A DNA stretch of 64,000 nucleotides, taken from positions 8,641,180 through 8,705,179 of the forward strand of contig OX940872.1 in the NCBI GenBank assembly GCA_954871525.1. Direction: 5' to 3'. Positions 34,748 to 46,938 of the stretch are shown piece by piece. Origin of the DNA: Parietaria judaica. Lineage: Eukaryota > Streptophyta > Magnoliopsida > Rosales > Urticaceae. The first letter of the stretch is position 1. Each line of letters opens with the position of its first letter. A program made the translations under genes and the position numbers. The notes under the pieces are model-generated. The model saw only the letters and a program-made list of their open reading frames with translations, did no database searches and was not told the origin of the DNA.

Positions 34748-36855
34748 GAAGACAAGTGGTATATTCAACTTTGGCTCATAAAGTATTTTTCTTTTGTTGT
34801 AAGTTATTTGCAATGAATCATCATCTTGTAGGGTAATTTTCTAACGAGGGTGTAAATGATTGAAAAAATATTTCAGCTCGACTTCATAGCCACGAGAAAA
34901 ATCCGATACACATTGGAGCTATTACTAGTTGGCTGGATTTGGAGAAAAGATTGAAGAATGTGTCAACCATTGATGCAAGTTTTCAAAAACAGATCAACGA
35001 AGAGAAAAAGCAATGGAACATGTTTTACAGAGGATACTTCCGGTAGTTAAAAGGCTTGGAAGAAATAATTTGGCTTTCCGTGGAGATGCAAAAAAACTAT
35101 ACGAGAAAAATATTGGGTTTTTCTTGCAAATAATAGAGTTTCTTGCCGAGTTTGATCCTACAATGCATAAACGTATTCGCCGTATCAAGAACCGCGAAGT
35201 TCAGTACCATTATTTGAGTCACAAAATTTAAAGCGAAATAATTCAATTGATGACATGCAAGGTGAAAAGCTCCATTGTTTCCACGATCAAAGAAGCAAAG
35301 TATTTTTAAGTCATACTCTATTGCACTCCAGATGTCAGTAACGAATAACAAATGTCACTTGTGGTGAGGTTCTTTAATATTTCTAGAAGCCTGATCGTGG
35401 TCGAAGAGTTCTTTATCGAGTTTATAAAGGTAGATGATACTTCAGGGCGAGGATTCTTAAACGAACTTCTTTGGGTTATGGGGACTATTGGCCTTGATGT
35501 TGATGACATATGAGGGCTAGTATTATAATATAGCTAACATGAAAGGGAAACACAAAGGTGTGCAAAGTCGAATGCTTGAAAAGAATCCTAGAGCCTTTTA
35601 CTCGCCTTCTGTTTGTCGTTTTCAAAATCTTATGCTCTGTGATATGGCTAATTGATGTTTGAATGTTGTGTATTTCTTTGGTGTCTTGCAACGGATATAT
35701 ACATTAGTCTCGGCTTCTACAAAAAAAAAATGGAAATATTTTTCAGTTCATGTGCAGGGTTTTACTATCAAGGCTTTATCAAAAACATGTTGGGGGAGTC
35801 GCATCGACAATGTTAAAGCAATAAGATATCAAGCTCCACAAATAAGAGAAGCTTTACTTTTATCTTTTTGGCAAGAAGCAATGAATATGCCAAGATAAAT
35901 GAAGCTGAGAGTCTAGTAGTATACAATATTCATAATTTTGAGTTATTATTGGCATTAGTTATTTGGCATGATTTGTTATTGTTGTTAACAATGTTAGCAA
36001 ATAATTTCATACTAAATATATGCAAATTGATGTCGCCAGCAGGAAATAGAAAGTCTACTTGTCTTTCTTAAAAATTGCAGAGAAACCGAATTTGTTGAAG
36101 CTAAGGTGACTGCTACAGATTAGTAAATGAGATGGAAATAGAACCCGTGTTCATTGAAAAACGGAGAGTTGAGAGGAAAAAATATTTTGAAAACAATTCT
36201 AGTAACATTTTCTTACATTCTACACGAAGAATCCTTCGAGTATCACCTAGTTTTTCTACATCGTTGATCAAGCCATATCTTCATTAAAAACTAGGTTATA
36301 GAGTAATATTAATATTTTCTTATTTATTTTGTGAATGAGTATTTCTTCACACTTTAATGTCCTAATTTTGAAAAGCAGTTCGGTTTGCTACTTGATTTGG
36401 ATAAACTAAAGGATGTGGATAGAGATACTCTAAAGAGCTTTTGCATCAATCTTGCAACGTCAATGGAGCATAATCAGAATTCTGATCTTGACAAGGATGA
36501 TCTCTTCAAGGAATTGGAATGTTAAGCCACATTCTGCCAAAGGACGTGAAGCTGGCAATTGATGTTTTGAACTACATAATAGAAATGGGTTGTTGTTATC
36601 CAAATGCCTGGATTGCTTAAATAATTATGTTAACTATATCAGTCATGGTTGCCAATGCGAAAAAAGCTTCTCAAAGTTGAAATTGATCAAATCATATCTT
36701 CGATCGACTATGTCCAAAGAAAGATTGAACGGTTTAGCTATGCATCTATTAAAAAAGATAAGGTTGAGAAACTTGATTATACAAGTCGCAGAAGTTCTTT
36801 TGCGTCAGAAAATGCTAGACGCGTCGTATTTAAACGATTGACTTTTTTGAGTTAA
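34748..36855 (+). pseudogene. hAT transposase pseudogene, 3' part
   Basis: The reading frame resumes with YSTLAHKVFFFCCKLF, then SNEGVND(stop)KNISARLHSHEKNP, where TGA stands in place of the usual Trp codon. Further transposase blocks can be followed through many frameshifts: KQINEEKKQWN, LAFRGDAKKLYEKN, SFFGVLQRIYTLVSAST-like, and TCWGSRIDNVKAIRYQAPQI. The C-terminal hAT dimerisation core EKSFSKLKLIKSYLRSTMS, followed by KERLNGLAM, is at about 36660-36745. Stops and frameshifts show that it is dead. Confidence 0.8.
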
Positions 36856-37025
36856 TATAGTAAGTATATTTATCGTCATATTTACGTGTTCATTAGATAT
36901 ATGATATTATAGGGCCCCCCAAAATTTTATCCCGCCTAAGGTCTCTCCGATCTCAGGGGCGGCCCTGCGTCTGCATATGACTTATATTTTTTTTCTTTTG
37001 AAAGAACATATGACATATTTATATC

Positions 37026-37485
37026 AAGGTTTTAAATACCGCTTGCCGATGTCGTTTCACAATTTTTATTTTACGGATATATCGCTTGTCGATGTGTATC
37101 TCATAGGTAAGTCGATGGATATGTCGATGGATTTATCGTTTCGCATATCCTCGAAAAAAGATTTTCGATGGGTAGAGGTGCGGGTGGCGACGACTGACAC
37201 CGAGTCACGACGACTGACAGGGCATCGCGACGAATCGCGACGAATCGCGACGCGCGGGTTTGAGTCGCGACGATTCGCGACGCGCGTGTTTAATCGCGAT
37301 TCCTTCCCCCCCCCCCCCCCCCCCCCCCCCTCTCTCTCTCTCTCCATCGCGATGCATTGCGAGCTTCACCATCGCGACGTGCACTTTGGCGATTTCCGGC
37401 GATTTCACCGCGACCGGTCGCGACGCCGTGAAACACAGCTCTATCGATGGGCATACTGATGGATATTCGAGAAATTTAATACCTT
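37026..37485 (+). repeat. Short repeat copy interrupted by a hAT MITE
   Basis: The outer parts (37026-37172 and 37452-37485) match the uninterrupted 179-bp repeat at 22160-22338 read on the minus strand. The 271-bp insert between them is a TCGCGA-rich hAT MITE with its own perfect 8-bp target-site duplication. Confidence 0.85.
37173..37443. mobile_element. TCGCGA-rich hAT MITE, 271 bp
   Basis: The ends read TAGAGGTGCG and, inward from the right, TAGAGCTGTG. A perfect 8-bp target-site duplication, TCGATGGG, is at 37165-37172 and 37444-37451. The 271 bp contain nine copies of the palindrome TCGCGA. A homopolymer of about 22 C (near 37309-37330) and a CT run lie in the middle. It has no coding capacity; open frames through it are low-complexity Arg/Ser artefacts. 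Confidence 0.92.
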
Positions 37486-37537
37486 GATTTTATATAATTG
37501 CAAACAATATACAATCATGACTTTATAAATGCAAAAC

Positions 37538-37656
37538 TAGAGCTGCACATCTTAAGTTCGCGGTGCGTCGCGACGGAATCGCCGGAAGTCGCCAGTCCGG
37601 CGGTCGCGATGCGTCGCGAATGGTGGCTTCGCGATGGCTCGCGGTGGCGTCGCGAT

Positions 37657-37706
<50 letters not shown>

Positions 37707-37878
37707 GTGAGACAGTGAGACGGAGAGAAGAGAGAGAGAGAGAACCCACCCATCGCGATGAATCCTCCAAGTCGCGATTGTTCGCGATTTTCCGGCCAAG
37801 TTCGCGATGCATCGCGAACGGTGCAAAAACATCGCGACGGCGTCGAATCGGGAGTGGCGATTTGGGTGTGCAGCTCTA
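37538..37878. mobile_element. TCGCGA-rich hAT MITE, 341 bp
   Basis: Inverted ends TAGAGCTGCACA and TGTGCAGCTCTA are perfect over 12 bp. The 8-bp target-site duplication TGCAAAAC is perfect at 37530-37537 and 37879-37886. There are eleven TCGCGA palindromes, plus a GA microsatellite near 37661-37745. It is only 95 bp from the 271-bp member of the same family. Confidence 0.95.
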
Positions 37879-38254
37879 TGCAAAACTAAAGAGAAAAACC
37901 GACTCGTACAATACCCTAGCGAGGGTACACTCGTCCATCCAATTAGGGCAAAGCCGTCATTCATCATCCAATATCTCAAAATAAATATATAAATAAAGAT
38001 AATAAACTCACTCGAAATCGAAAGTTTTTATTTTAATTTATTTTTCTCTTAATAAGACTCCTCCACCGGCCTATATCGTACTTTCCCTTTCTCTCTCTCT
38101 CATCAGAAAGTAGAGAGAGAAACCAAACACTCTCTCTCTCCCCCAAACCCTATCTCCCTCTCTCTCTCTCTTCCTCAATCAGATTCAGCAGCTTCTCTCA
38201 GCCGCTGAATCTCCCATCTCTCTTCGATCCTTCGCCGGGGAAGAAAACCGAGGT

Positions 38255-41200
38255 ATGCAGCAAGCTGATCAGTCGGTGTTGAGCTTGAGACCTGGTGGCG
38301 GTCGCGCTAGACTCCTCGGTCCTCGCTTCGACTCCTCCCTCTCCGCCTCCTCCTCCTCCGCCTCCTCCACTCTCGGCGCGCTCTCCTCCGATCTGCCGCT
38401 CGGCGCTCCCTCGACCTTCTCCATAAAGGTATCGCCTTCCAACCCTTGTTCCGGATCTAACGGAGTTCTCGATGGTATTCGAATCCGCTGTGTTCTATTT
38501 GGATTTGATGCGGCGTTTGGTTTTGAATTCGGCTCGGTTCGGCGGTGCGCCGGCGAGATCGAAGCTCGATTCTTTCTGTTTTTTTTTTGGGTTTTTTTTT
38601 TTAGCGCAACTGAGTCGCGAAACGGATCCAACTAGTAAAAGGGCTTTTTTTTCAAGCGATATTTGTTGGGTTTTTTCTAATGGATCTTGAGTCCGGTTAT
38701 GGTATAGTAACTCAAAAATTGTGTTATGTTCGGAAGACGAAAGCTTGCTTTTTTATTGTGCTTTGTTTGGAGTTGTAGTATCACTCTATTGGGTCTGCGA
38801 ATTTTGTGTAAAGAGTTGAATTTGCTCAAAGGAAAAGTATCGCTTGATTTCGATCTTCGTGTTTCTTTCCGTTTGTCATATCACTTTATTGCCTGTGCAA
38901 CTTGTTTTCAACTGTGAAAAAGTGGTACTTGCTTACTGAAAATTGTATGTTTTTAGTGTGCATTATATTTTTTTTTGTGTGAATCTGTGTTGAGTTGAAT
39001 ATAGTGTAATGTGTTGGTGACTTTTTGGGGAATGTATTGGATATGATATGGTTAAATTTACGAGTATTTCAATGTCCTAATTCTTGGTGGGCCACTTAAT
39101 ATGTGTACCTGCTGTAAATATGGACATAAATCAATTTGTAGGATTTTAGGTGGGCAAGTATTGAGTTTTAGATTGCCCATAAAGAACCTACTGACATGAA
39201 CATACGTAAGAATATGACTAATTCTGTTGTGGAATCAAATTGTAGTGACTTTTTTTTTCACTTCACTTACAAAATTTAGATGTTTTTGCCTTTTGGAGCA
39301 AGAGGGTGCTATTCTTCAATGTGCTGTTGAAGCTGATTGTATATGGCGTAAAGCAATCTTCTGACAGTTTATTGTTTTCATCTCTCCTCGTATTTATGTA
39401 GTCTGGAGACTCACGGTTTGAGGGTCGTGAACGTGTGCGCTACTCACGGGACCAGCTTTTGCACATTCGCGAGGTAATCACCATTTATTTGGTAAATGTC
39501 CAGCACATTGTCAAATCTTTTTCGAAGCGTATGCAGGTTCATATAATCTTTGTATGTGATGTGGATGGAGAATTATCATTAGAGGTTTGAGGTATTCTTT
39601 TTTGGCATTGTTGTAGGCGGATGTCGGTGAGATCTCGGAGGATATTTTAAAAGCCAAGCGGGAAATCGAAACTGAATTTCTTGGTGAGGAACAAGCATGG
39701 GGACGTGGAGAAAGCAACGTGAGATTCACTCTTACCTATAACTCTCTGATTGTGTTCTTAAAGTAAAATATTACGGAGCTTTTGCAAATATTATCTTACA
39801 CCATATGTATCTAAGTAAATTGGCATGGTATTCATTTATTTGTCACGGTAAAACCCTTTGCTTAAACTAATTATCTCATGCATGCACTTCCTACTTCAGC
39901 CACCACCAAATCCAACTCAGAGTCGTTATTCTGAGCCAGACACCCGTGACTGGCGTGGCCGGTCGCCACAAGTTGCTCCTACTTCTGTTGAGGAGCGATC
40001 TTGGGAGGCTCTAAGGGATAATAGGGAATTTGGCAACCGACAGCAAGAAGGAAATCTGTACAATCGTCAAGATCAATCAAACTCACAGTTTGCTAGGGGA
40101 TCTTCCCACGAAGGGGTAATTGTTTGTAACCACTATTTGTCAACTTCTGTTCCTTTTTTATTTCTTGGGTATTGATATTTTTTCTTATTAATATTTTTTT
40201 ATCGTAACTTAAGCTATATCTCGGATCTATTTCAGGGAGGACCTCCCCCGGCTCTAGTCAAGGCTGATGTTCCGTGGTCAGCTAGAAGGGGCAATTTGTC
40301 TGAGACCGATCGTGTTCTAAAGACCATAAAAGGGTACATAAATTGTAAAATTGCTAGTATTATGTATTTATTATTATTATTATGATGATGCCTTGGTGTA
40401 CCTTAAAACATTTGACCTTTTGTTCAAGAAGTTAACTAAGCAACTAGCTGATGGTATTTAAAGTAATTGGTAAAAGCTTCAGCACCTTTTGACCGTGCTA
40501 TGATGTATTTTGCTTGATGCTTGTGTTCGCGTACGCATTCTAATATTTTCAGACATACTGACTACATCATTTTTCTTTGTGCTTATTCTTGGTTACGGCA
40601 GTATTCTGAACAAGCTTACGCCAGAGAAATTTGACATCCTTAAAGGTCAACTCATTGACTCTGGTATTACAACAGCCGAAATCTTGAAGGTGATTTCTTC
40701 AACCGTTAGAAAAACAAATAAAATACTTGTAGTATTCAATGTCTAACAGCTGTGGATTCTTTCTTGCCTTTCAGGGAGTTATCTCACTGATATTTGATAA
40801 GGCTGTTCTGGAGCCTACGTTTTGTCCCATGTACGCGCTTCTCTGTTCTGATCTTAACGAGAAGCTTCCTTCATTCCCTTCGGATGAGCCCGGTGGTAAA
40901 GAAATCACGTTTAAGCGTGTTCTCTTGAATAACTGCCAGGAGGCTTTTGAGGGGGCTGATAAGCTCAGACAGGAGTTGGCACAAATGACTTCTCCTGAAC
41001 TAGAGGGAGAACGAAGGGACAAGGAGAGGTTAGTCAAACTCCGTACCCTTGGAAACATCCGCCTCATCGGAGAGCTTCTGAAGCAGAAGATAGTGCCCGA
41101 GAGAATAGTTCATCACATCGTTCAGGTAAACATCGATTTTTGTGCTATGTTGTTAATTGATAGATGCTTACTTGTTTAGAGCTGTTTGATGCTCATTATT

Positions 41201-42592
41201 TATTGGTCGGTGAATCAGGAACTTTTGGGATCTGATGACAAATCTTGCCCGGCCGAGGAAAATGTTGAGGCCATTTGTCAGTTCTTCATCACAATTGGTA
41301 AGCAACTGGACGAGGGGCCAAAATCACGGCGCATTAATGACTTGTATATGAAACGATTGAAGGAGCTGTCTAACAATCCTCAATTGGCGCCGAGGCTGAG
41401 GTTCATGGTCCGCAATGTTCTTGATTTGCGTGCCAACAATTGGGTTCCCAGACGCGAAGAGGTATGCTGCTGTTTTCTGTTTGGTCAAATTTATATGGAC
41501 ATCTAAATTCATGCAGGTATCTAATCTATTGTTTTTGTTATGAATTTAATATCTTAGGTCAAAGCCAAAACGATTACCGAAATCCACACCGAGGCCGAGA
41601 AGAATCTTGGACTACGTCCAGGTGCCACTGCAAGCATCAGAAACAATCGTGGCTTAGTATCCGGTGGTCAAGGGAACACCAGCCCAATTGGCTTCCCAAT
41701 GGGAAGGGCCCCCGGCGGTGGTGGCATGATGCCCGGAATGCCGGGAATGCCCACAAACCGGAATTCCGGAGTGCCTGCAGTAGAGATGGACAACGACAAC
41801 TGGGAGGTGGTGCTCAGATCGCGTTCCATGCCCAGGGGAGATAATTCTGCTTCGGCCCGTGGTCAAACCCCATTGGCTGGAAAATCTACACTGATGAACT
41901 CCAAGTTCCTACCTCAAGGCAGCGGAGGATTCATAAGCGGCAAGTCCAGTGCCCTATTGCAGGGAAGTGGTGGCCCGCCAGCAGCTGCAAAACCCGCCCC
42001 TGCACCTGTCCCCGCACCTGCACCCGCACCTGCAGCTGCTCCTGTTCCGTTGGAGATTGAGAAGCCGATAACTTCGGGGTTGAATCTCTCTGCTCTGCAG
42101 AAAAAGACTGTTTCTCTTCTGGAGGAATACTTCAACGTTTATATCTTAGAAGAAGCGCTGCAGTGTGTGGAGGATCTGAAGTCCCCGGCATACCACTCTG
42201 AGGTCGTGAAGGAGACGATCGCCCTCGCCCTCGAGAAGATTCCGCCCCGTGTCGGGGCCACGGTGAAGCTTCTGGAGTATCTCTCTCTCAAGAAGGTGGT
42301 CACGCCCAGAGACGTTGGAACCGGGTGTTTGCTCTACGCGTCGTTGGTCGACGATCTCGCCATCGACCTGCCGAAAGCCCCGAACAATTTCGGGGAGATC
42401 GTCGGGAATCTGGCGTTGACCGATTGCTTGAATTTCACGGCGGTCAGGGAGATTCTCAAGAAGGTCGAGGACGAGTATTTCCGGGGCGCGATTTTCAAGG
42501 CGGCGATCCGGGTCATCGAGGAGAACCCGGCTGGAAAAGGCTTTTTGGAATCACACGCGGCCGAGATCGATTCCTGCCGGGAACTGCTCTGA
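38255..42592 (+). CDS. eIFiso4G1: Eukaryotic initiation factor isoform 4G (eIFiso4G)
   Basis: This is the plant-specific scaffold of the eIFiso4F cap-binding complex. It joins the cap-binding eIFiso4E to eIF4A and eIF3 during translation initiation in the cytosol. Nine exons join in phase: 38255-38428, 39402-39473, 39617-39718, 39900-40115, 40236-40333, 40602-40689, 40775-41125, 41219-41461, 41558-42592, giving 792 residues (Arabidopsis eIFiso4G1 780). The N-terminus [19 protein letters not shown] is diagnostic. The MIF4G domain covers about 218-440, starting at [11 protein letters not shown] and including [16 protein letters not shown] and [15 protein letters not shown] Pro/Ala/Gly-rich linker includes a [15 protein letters not shown] run. 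The C-terminal MA3 domain begins near 626 ([20 protein letters not shown]). No break is visible. The upstream 200 bp are CT-rich, typical of a plant leader. Confidence 0.95.
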
Positions 42593-44368
42593 GGAGGTTA
42601 CAATATTTTTGCTTCTGAGTACTTTTTTGGTTACTTTTATTTCGTTTCTGTAACAAGAACTTCCCGTCGTTTCTGAATGCCCTTTTCCGTTCGTTGTCGA
42701 ACCGCCGATCCGCCGCGGGGGAGAAGCAGGTTGTATTACGGTATGTGATAAGGTGAGAGCTGCCAAGAACAGATAAGTTTATGGAGTTGTATATCGTTTT
42801 AATTTTTGGTCTTCCTCACAGTTAGTGTGGCTTCTTGGAGGAAAAGATAATGTCATGGATTTTGTTCCCTCATGGGATCCAGATGTTCTTTTATTTTTCT
42901 TCGTTACTTTTTGTATCATTTTTTATTTTGCATATTTTCTTCATTCATAAATACTTTAGCTCATAAATGCCATAACGTCTTTGCATTATACCTGAAAAGC
43001 CCAGTGTTGATCTTCACTGTTTTTGCCTTAAAATTTCTGACTCGCTCATACCGTTGTCTGGAACCCAATCTCAGGATTAAATGTCAGTATCGCAGGAGCA
43101 AATACTGGATTCTTAGCAACATTAAGCAAAGTCTAAGAAACCATATGCTTTCATAAGTAATGAGTTTATCGGATAATAGTATGATACCACTTACTCATGA
43201 AATTTATAGTTGATGGGTTTACAACTAAAAGTAAAGCTTAGTGATATATCTACTATGACTTTTGAGAGGTTTTGGGTTCAATCTATCTGACTGGCCGCTA
43301 GTGCCTGAGGCCAACACTACCCGAGATGGAGTCGAGAACATAGCTAGTTATGGTTTATTTTATTGTTGAAATTTCAATTTTCAGCTATAAATTGAATATT
43401 ACACTTATTTAAAAAAATATATTTGAAAAACTAGAAAAATCATCTGAACTCAAAATACAACTATCCAAATTTAAGTATATAAAAACATATCTGGAACTCC
43501 AAAACAAAATCAATAAATTGACCTAAACAGGACCTTTTCCTTTTTCTTAGGTTCACCGTCAGTTCCCAGTAATCCGTCAGATTTTTATAAACGGAATTCG
43601 GAAAGCCTTAACCGAGTCTCTAGAAAAAAGTTCATCTCATAATAATATTGACTTTCAGATTGGGTTTTTTTTTTTTTTTTTCTGGACATTAATCAATTTG
43701 TACTCGATATTTGGTCAAATTGAGCGACAAAGTCCTATAATTTCCGGTTATAACGTCTAATATTATGAAGTCTAGATTGGGCAAAATTTCAATCCAATTT
43801 TGTAAACCTCCGTTAGAGCATGGTCACACAACTTTCAATAGAGTGCAACATGTAACTCCGTCAAAATGGAAAAAACCTCGCAATGAGGGCCGTGGATGTC
43901 ACGGGAGAGTGACATATAGCGCCAACATGACCAGTGCAACATGTAACTCCGTCAAAATGGAAAAAACCTCGCAATGAGGGCCGTGGATGTCACGGGAGAG
44001 TGACATATAGCGCCAACATGACCACACACTAACCGACACTAACAAGTTTCGACGAAATCTTTTAATCAACTTCGATTTTGTAACTTAAAACACGACTTTT
44101 GCAAATATAAATTCTCAATCTTTTTCTCGTTCCGAAAAATACAATATTAGACACTTATGCCGCTAATACCCTAATATCCCAATAGAAGCATTAGAGAAGT
44201 TATAGAAGAGTCTCATTCCAAAGTCCAACTAATTGGAGAGGAGAGGAGAGAGAGAGATATCAAGTCTTTCTCTCTCTAGAAAGGCTAGAAAGAAGAAGCC
44301 TTATCCTTTACTTGATCGAGTCGAGTCTGTCTCCCACAAGCCTCTCTCATGTAGAATTCCGACCCCAA
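42593..44368. other. Intergenic DNA with a 91-bp tandem duplication
   Basis: The first few hundred bases are probably the eIFiso4G 3' UTR. The rest is AT-rich and non-coding, apart from the 91-bp tandem duplication at 43842-44023. The last 150 bp, with GAGAGA and CT runs, are the likely leader of the mTERF gene. Confidence 0.6.
43842..44023 (+). repeat. Identical 91-bp tandem duplication
   Basis: Two head-to-tail units, 43842-43932 and 43933-44023, appear identical by eye. Each starts AGTGCAACATGTAACTCC and ends GCGCCAACATGACC. The lack of differences points to a recent duplication or to an assembly artefact. The unit contains no recognised gene. Confidence 0.95.
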
Positions 44369-45852
44369 ATGCAGGACACCCACCACCTCCTCTCCTCCTC
44401 CACCCTCACCAAATTCCCATTCTACCCCTCTCTCCCCCACCCCATTTCCCTCCCACTCCCTCCCCGCCGCCCCACCGCCGCCACCAAATCCCACACCATC
44501 CGCCGCCGCCATGTCGCCCCCCCGTGCCCGTCCCGCCACCCCGCCGAGGCCTCCCCCCTGCTCGCTGCCCGCCCCGACCCCGCACGGCCCCTCCCGCCGG
44601 ACTTCCACGCCAAGCTCCTCTACCTGGACTCCCTCGGCCTCGACTTCCTCGCCCTGATCGCGTCCCACCCGCCGATCCTCCACGCGCCGCTGCCCGCCAT
44701 CACCGCCGCTGCTGAGTTCCTCCTCTGCCCCGCTGCTGCCGGGCTCTCCGCCGCGGACCTCCGCCGCGCTGCTCTCACCTGCCCGGAGATCCTCACCCTG
44801 CCTGTCGCCTCCCGCCTCGCCCCCGCGCTCGCCTTCCTCCTGCGCGAGGCGCGGGTTCCGCACGCGCTCCTCCCGCGCGTGCTGGCTCGGCGCCCGCGGC
44901 TGCTGGCCACCCCCGTGGCGTCGTGCCTCCGCCCCACGCTGCTCTTCCTCCACTCGATTGGCATCCACTCGCCGCAGCTCTACACCAATTTGCTCACCTC
45001 CTCCGTGGAGGACAAGCTCCTCCCGCGAATTCACTTCTTTCAGAACCTCGGTTTCTCGCACCGGGACGCGGTCGCGCTCTTCCGCCGCTTCCCGCCGCTA
45101 TTCTGCTACAGCATTAGGTAAAACCCGAATTGCATCACCCGGTTTTATGAGAGATAGGCTAGTGGTTAACGCTGGGTACTCGGAATGGGAATCCGGGTAA
45201 TCAGGAGGCCAATTGAAACTGATTTTGATTTCCGATATCGGACTTACAAATACCAGAACCTGATCAAATAAATTCAGAAATTTGTAGGATTTTGATTCAT
45301 TGCTGCATTTTAGTTAAAATCTAATAATTCTTGCTGATTAGAAATTTCAAATTAATTTGATGATTTTTTTTTTTTAAATTACAGTTTCCGATTTTTTTCT
45401 TCTTCCGTAAGATCCGATTTTTCCAAAAAAATATATGCAGGTTCCATTTTTCAGGTCCCAGTTCATAAAATGAAGCTGGTATTGAACCCGCTTTCACGAC
45501 TTGTCGCCTTGGTTGCGATTGATCTAACGAGCAGGGTGCCATTTCCATGGGCAGGGGCAACCTGGAGCCGAAGCTGGACTACCTGGTGGTGGAGATGGGG
45601 CGGGACCTGAGGGAGATCAAAGACTTCCCGCAGTACTTCTCGTTCAGCCTTGAGAATCGGATCAAACCGCGCCACCGGAGCTGCGTCGAGAGGGGGGTTT
45701 GCTTCCCGCTGGCGGTTTTGCTCCGGACCTCCAACGCCAAGTTCAGCGCTCGGCTGGAGCTCTGCTGCGAGGCTTCCATGCCGGTGGAGAAGTCGCCTCT
45801 GTGGTGTACAAACTGCGATGTTGATTTCTGGTTCCAAAAATGCCACGAGTGA
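44369..45852 (+). CDS. mTERF-domain protein, probably plastid
   Basis: This is a member of the mitochondrial transcription termination factor family. These helical-repeat nucleic-acid binding proteins act in plant organelle transcription, splicing and termination. Two exons join in phase, 44369-45117 and 45555-45852 (acceptor GGGCAG), for 348 residues. I chose the ATG at 44369; an in-frame TTG further upstream is not needed. The first 60 residues are rich in Ser, Pro and Arg, fitting an organelle transit peptide. mTERF-type repeats follow, with LGLDFLALIASHPPIL, LTCPEILTLPVASRLAPAL, and LGFSHRDAVALFRRFPPLF. The C-terminal exon has EMGRDLREIKDFPQYFSFSL and NRIKPRH, conserved in plant mTERFs. 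Exon 1 is extremely GC-rich (over most of 44500-44960), unlike exon 2. I do not assign a numbered mTERF name. Confidence 0.88.
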
Positions 45853-46938
45853 TTGCCCTTTTGTGCATATAGTATAAATCTTCTCCCATTTTCTGTTTCT
45901 TTAGTAAACGCCTGATTTTTTTCTCCTTCAATTGAGTTCAACTGAATATAAAATTAACCACGGAAAAGTTTAAGCATCGAATTTCCATCTTTACAGAAAA
46001 GAATTACGCGCATAGCTTCCGTGGTTGAGCATTGACTTTCCTCGTCATGGTAGAGGATTATTCCCTCCTACAACGGATTACAAGTGTAACTATCGACCTG
46101 AAGCCTAGTTCTCGGTTTTTCAAAATATGGATTTTCCGATCTGGGAACGAGAGTCGGCCGGTTTTTCATTATTTTTTGCTGTTTTTAGTTGGACAGTTTC
46201 TTCTCTACCGCCGTGAGAGTCGGCCGTACCCTATAATTCAGGACGCGCCTTGCCTCTTTGTTGTGCATTCAATGAAATTCCGGGAATTAATCGTATCAAT
46301 GAATTCCGGTTGATACCCTTTGATTCTAAGCAGAAAGCTACCCTTTCTTCATCGACGAGTCTCGATCATAATTCCACGACCCGAAACCGTGACAAAATGT
46401 GAGTGTGTACGTCCACCACGAACACAAAACACGGAAGCCAAAAATCATGTCCACCACAGAATTGGGTGAGCATTTTAGAATAAATACTCAAAACTTTTTA
46501 TTGATAATAATCTGATCCTTTTTATTCAAAAAATTCGAATACTATAACTTCCCTAAGAATTTGAAACCAACTTAAAATTAAGGCGATGACTAAACTCAGT
46601 CAAATATAAATAAAAGAAATTGCATGTAAAAGGAAACATGTTAACATGATCCTGCGTCAAATTGGCTCATGCATATTTTACACATTATATATATATATAT
46701 CATACAAAAATTAGAATAATGCAATATTCAAGTTATTGAATATATTTCATTAAAATACACACATAAAATTTTATATAAACTAAATTTCAATACTTATAAC
46801 TTAAATTTTATAAACTAAAATTGAATCGTGTTTACAACATCGTAAAAAAACTATTTTCTATAATACGGACTTTAATGAAAAATAAAAATAAAACTAAATC
46901 GAAAGTTGAAACCTATAATCAGAGGTTACCAAAAAAAC
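45853..46938. other. Intergenic DNA between mTERF and the first RING gene
   Basis: This is probably mTERF 3' UTR, then AT-rich non-coding DNA. Short open frames match nothing I recognise, and no terminal repeats were found. Confidence 0.55.

Larger units (their letters stand above)
28259..36967 (+). mobile_element. Old hAT element with TTF-type transposase, nested insertions
   Basis: The ends are imperfect inverted repeats: left CAAGGCCGACCCTCC, right (read inward) CAGGGCCGCCCCTGAG, followed on both sides by GGGCCCC-type blocks. Flanking 8-bp sequences CCTCTGTG (28251-28258) and CGTCTGCA (36968-36975) agree at 5 of 8 positions, a decayed target-site duplication. Degraded coding for a zinc finger MYM / TTF-type hAT transposase lies inside. 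It has been split by a foldback element (28409-28827) and by LTR sequence (about 29606-34747), the latter carrying a younger solo LTR. Confidence 0.8.

Noticed and set aside
37066..37987. Several Arg/Ser-rich open frames on both strands
   Set aside because: They are translations of TCGCGA palindromes, poly(C) and GA runs inside two MITEs.
44285..45061. 258-codon open frame on the minus strand
   Set aside because: It is antisense to the very GC-rich mTERF exon 1, with low-complexity composition and no family resemblance.
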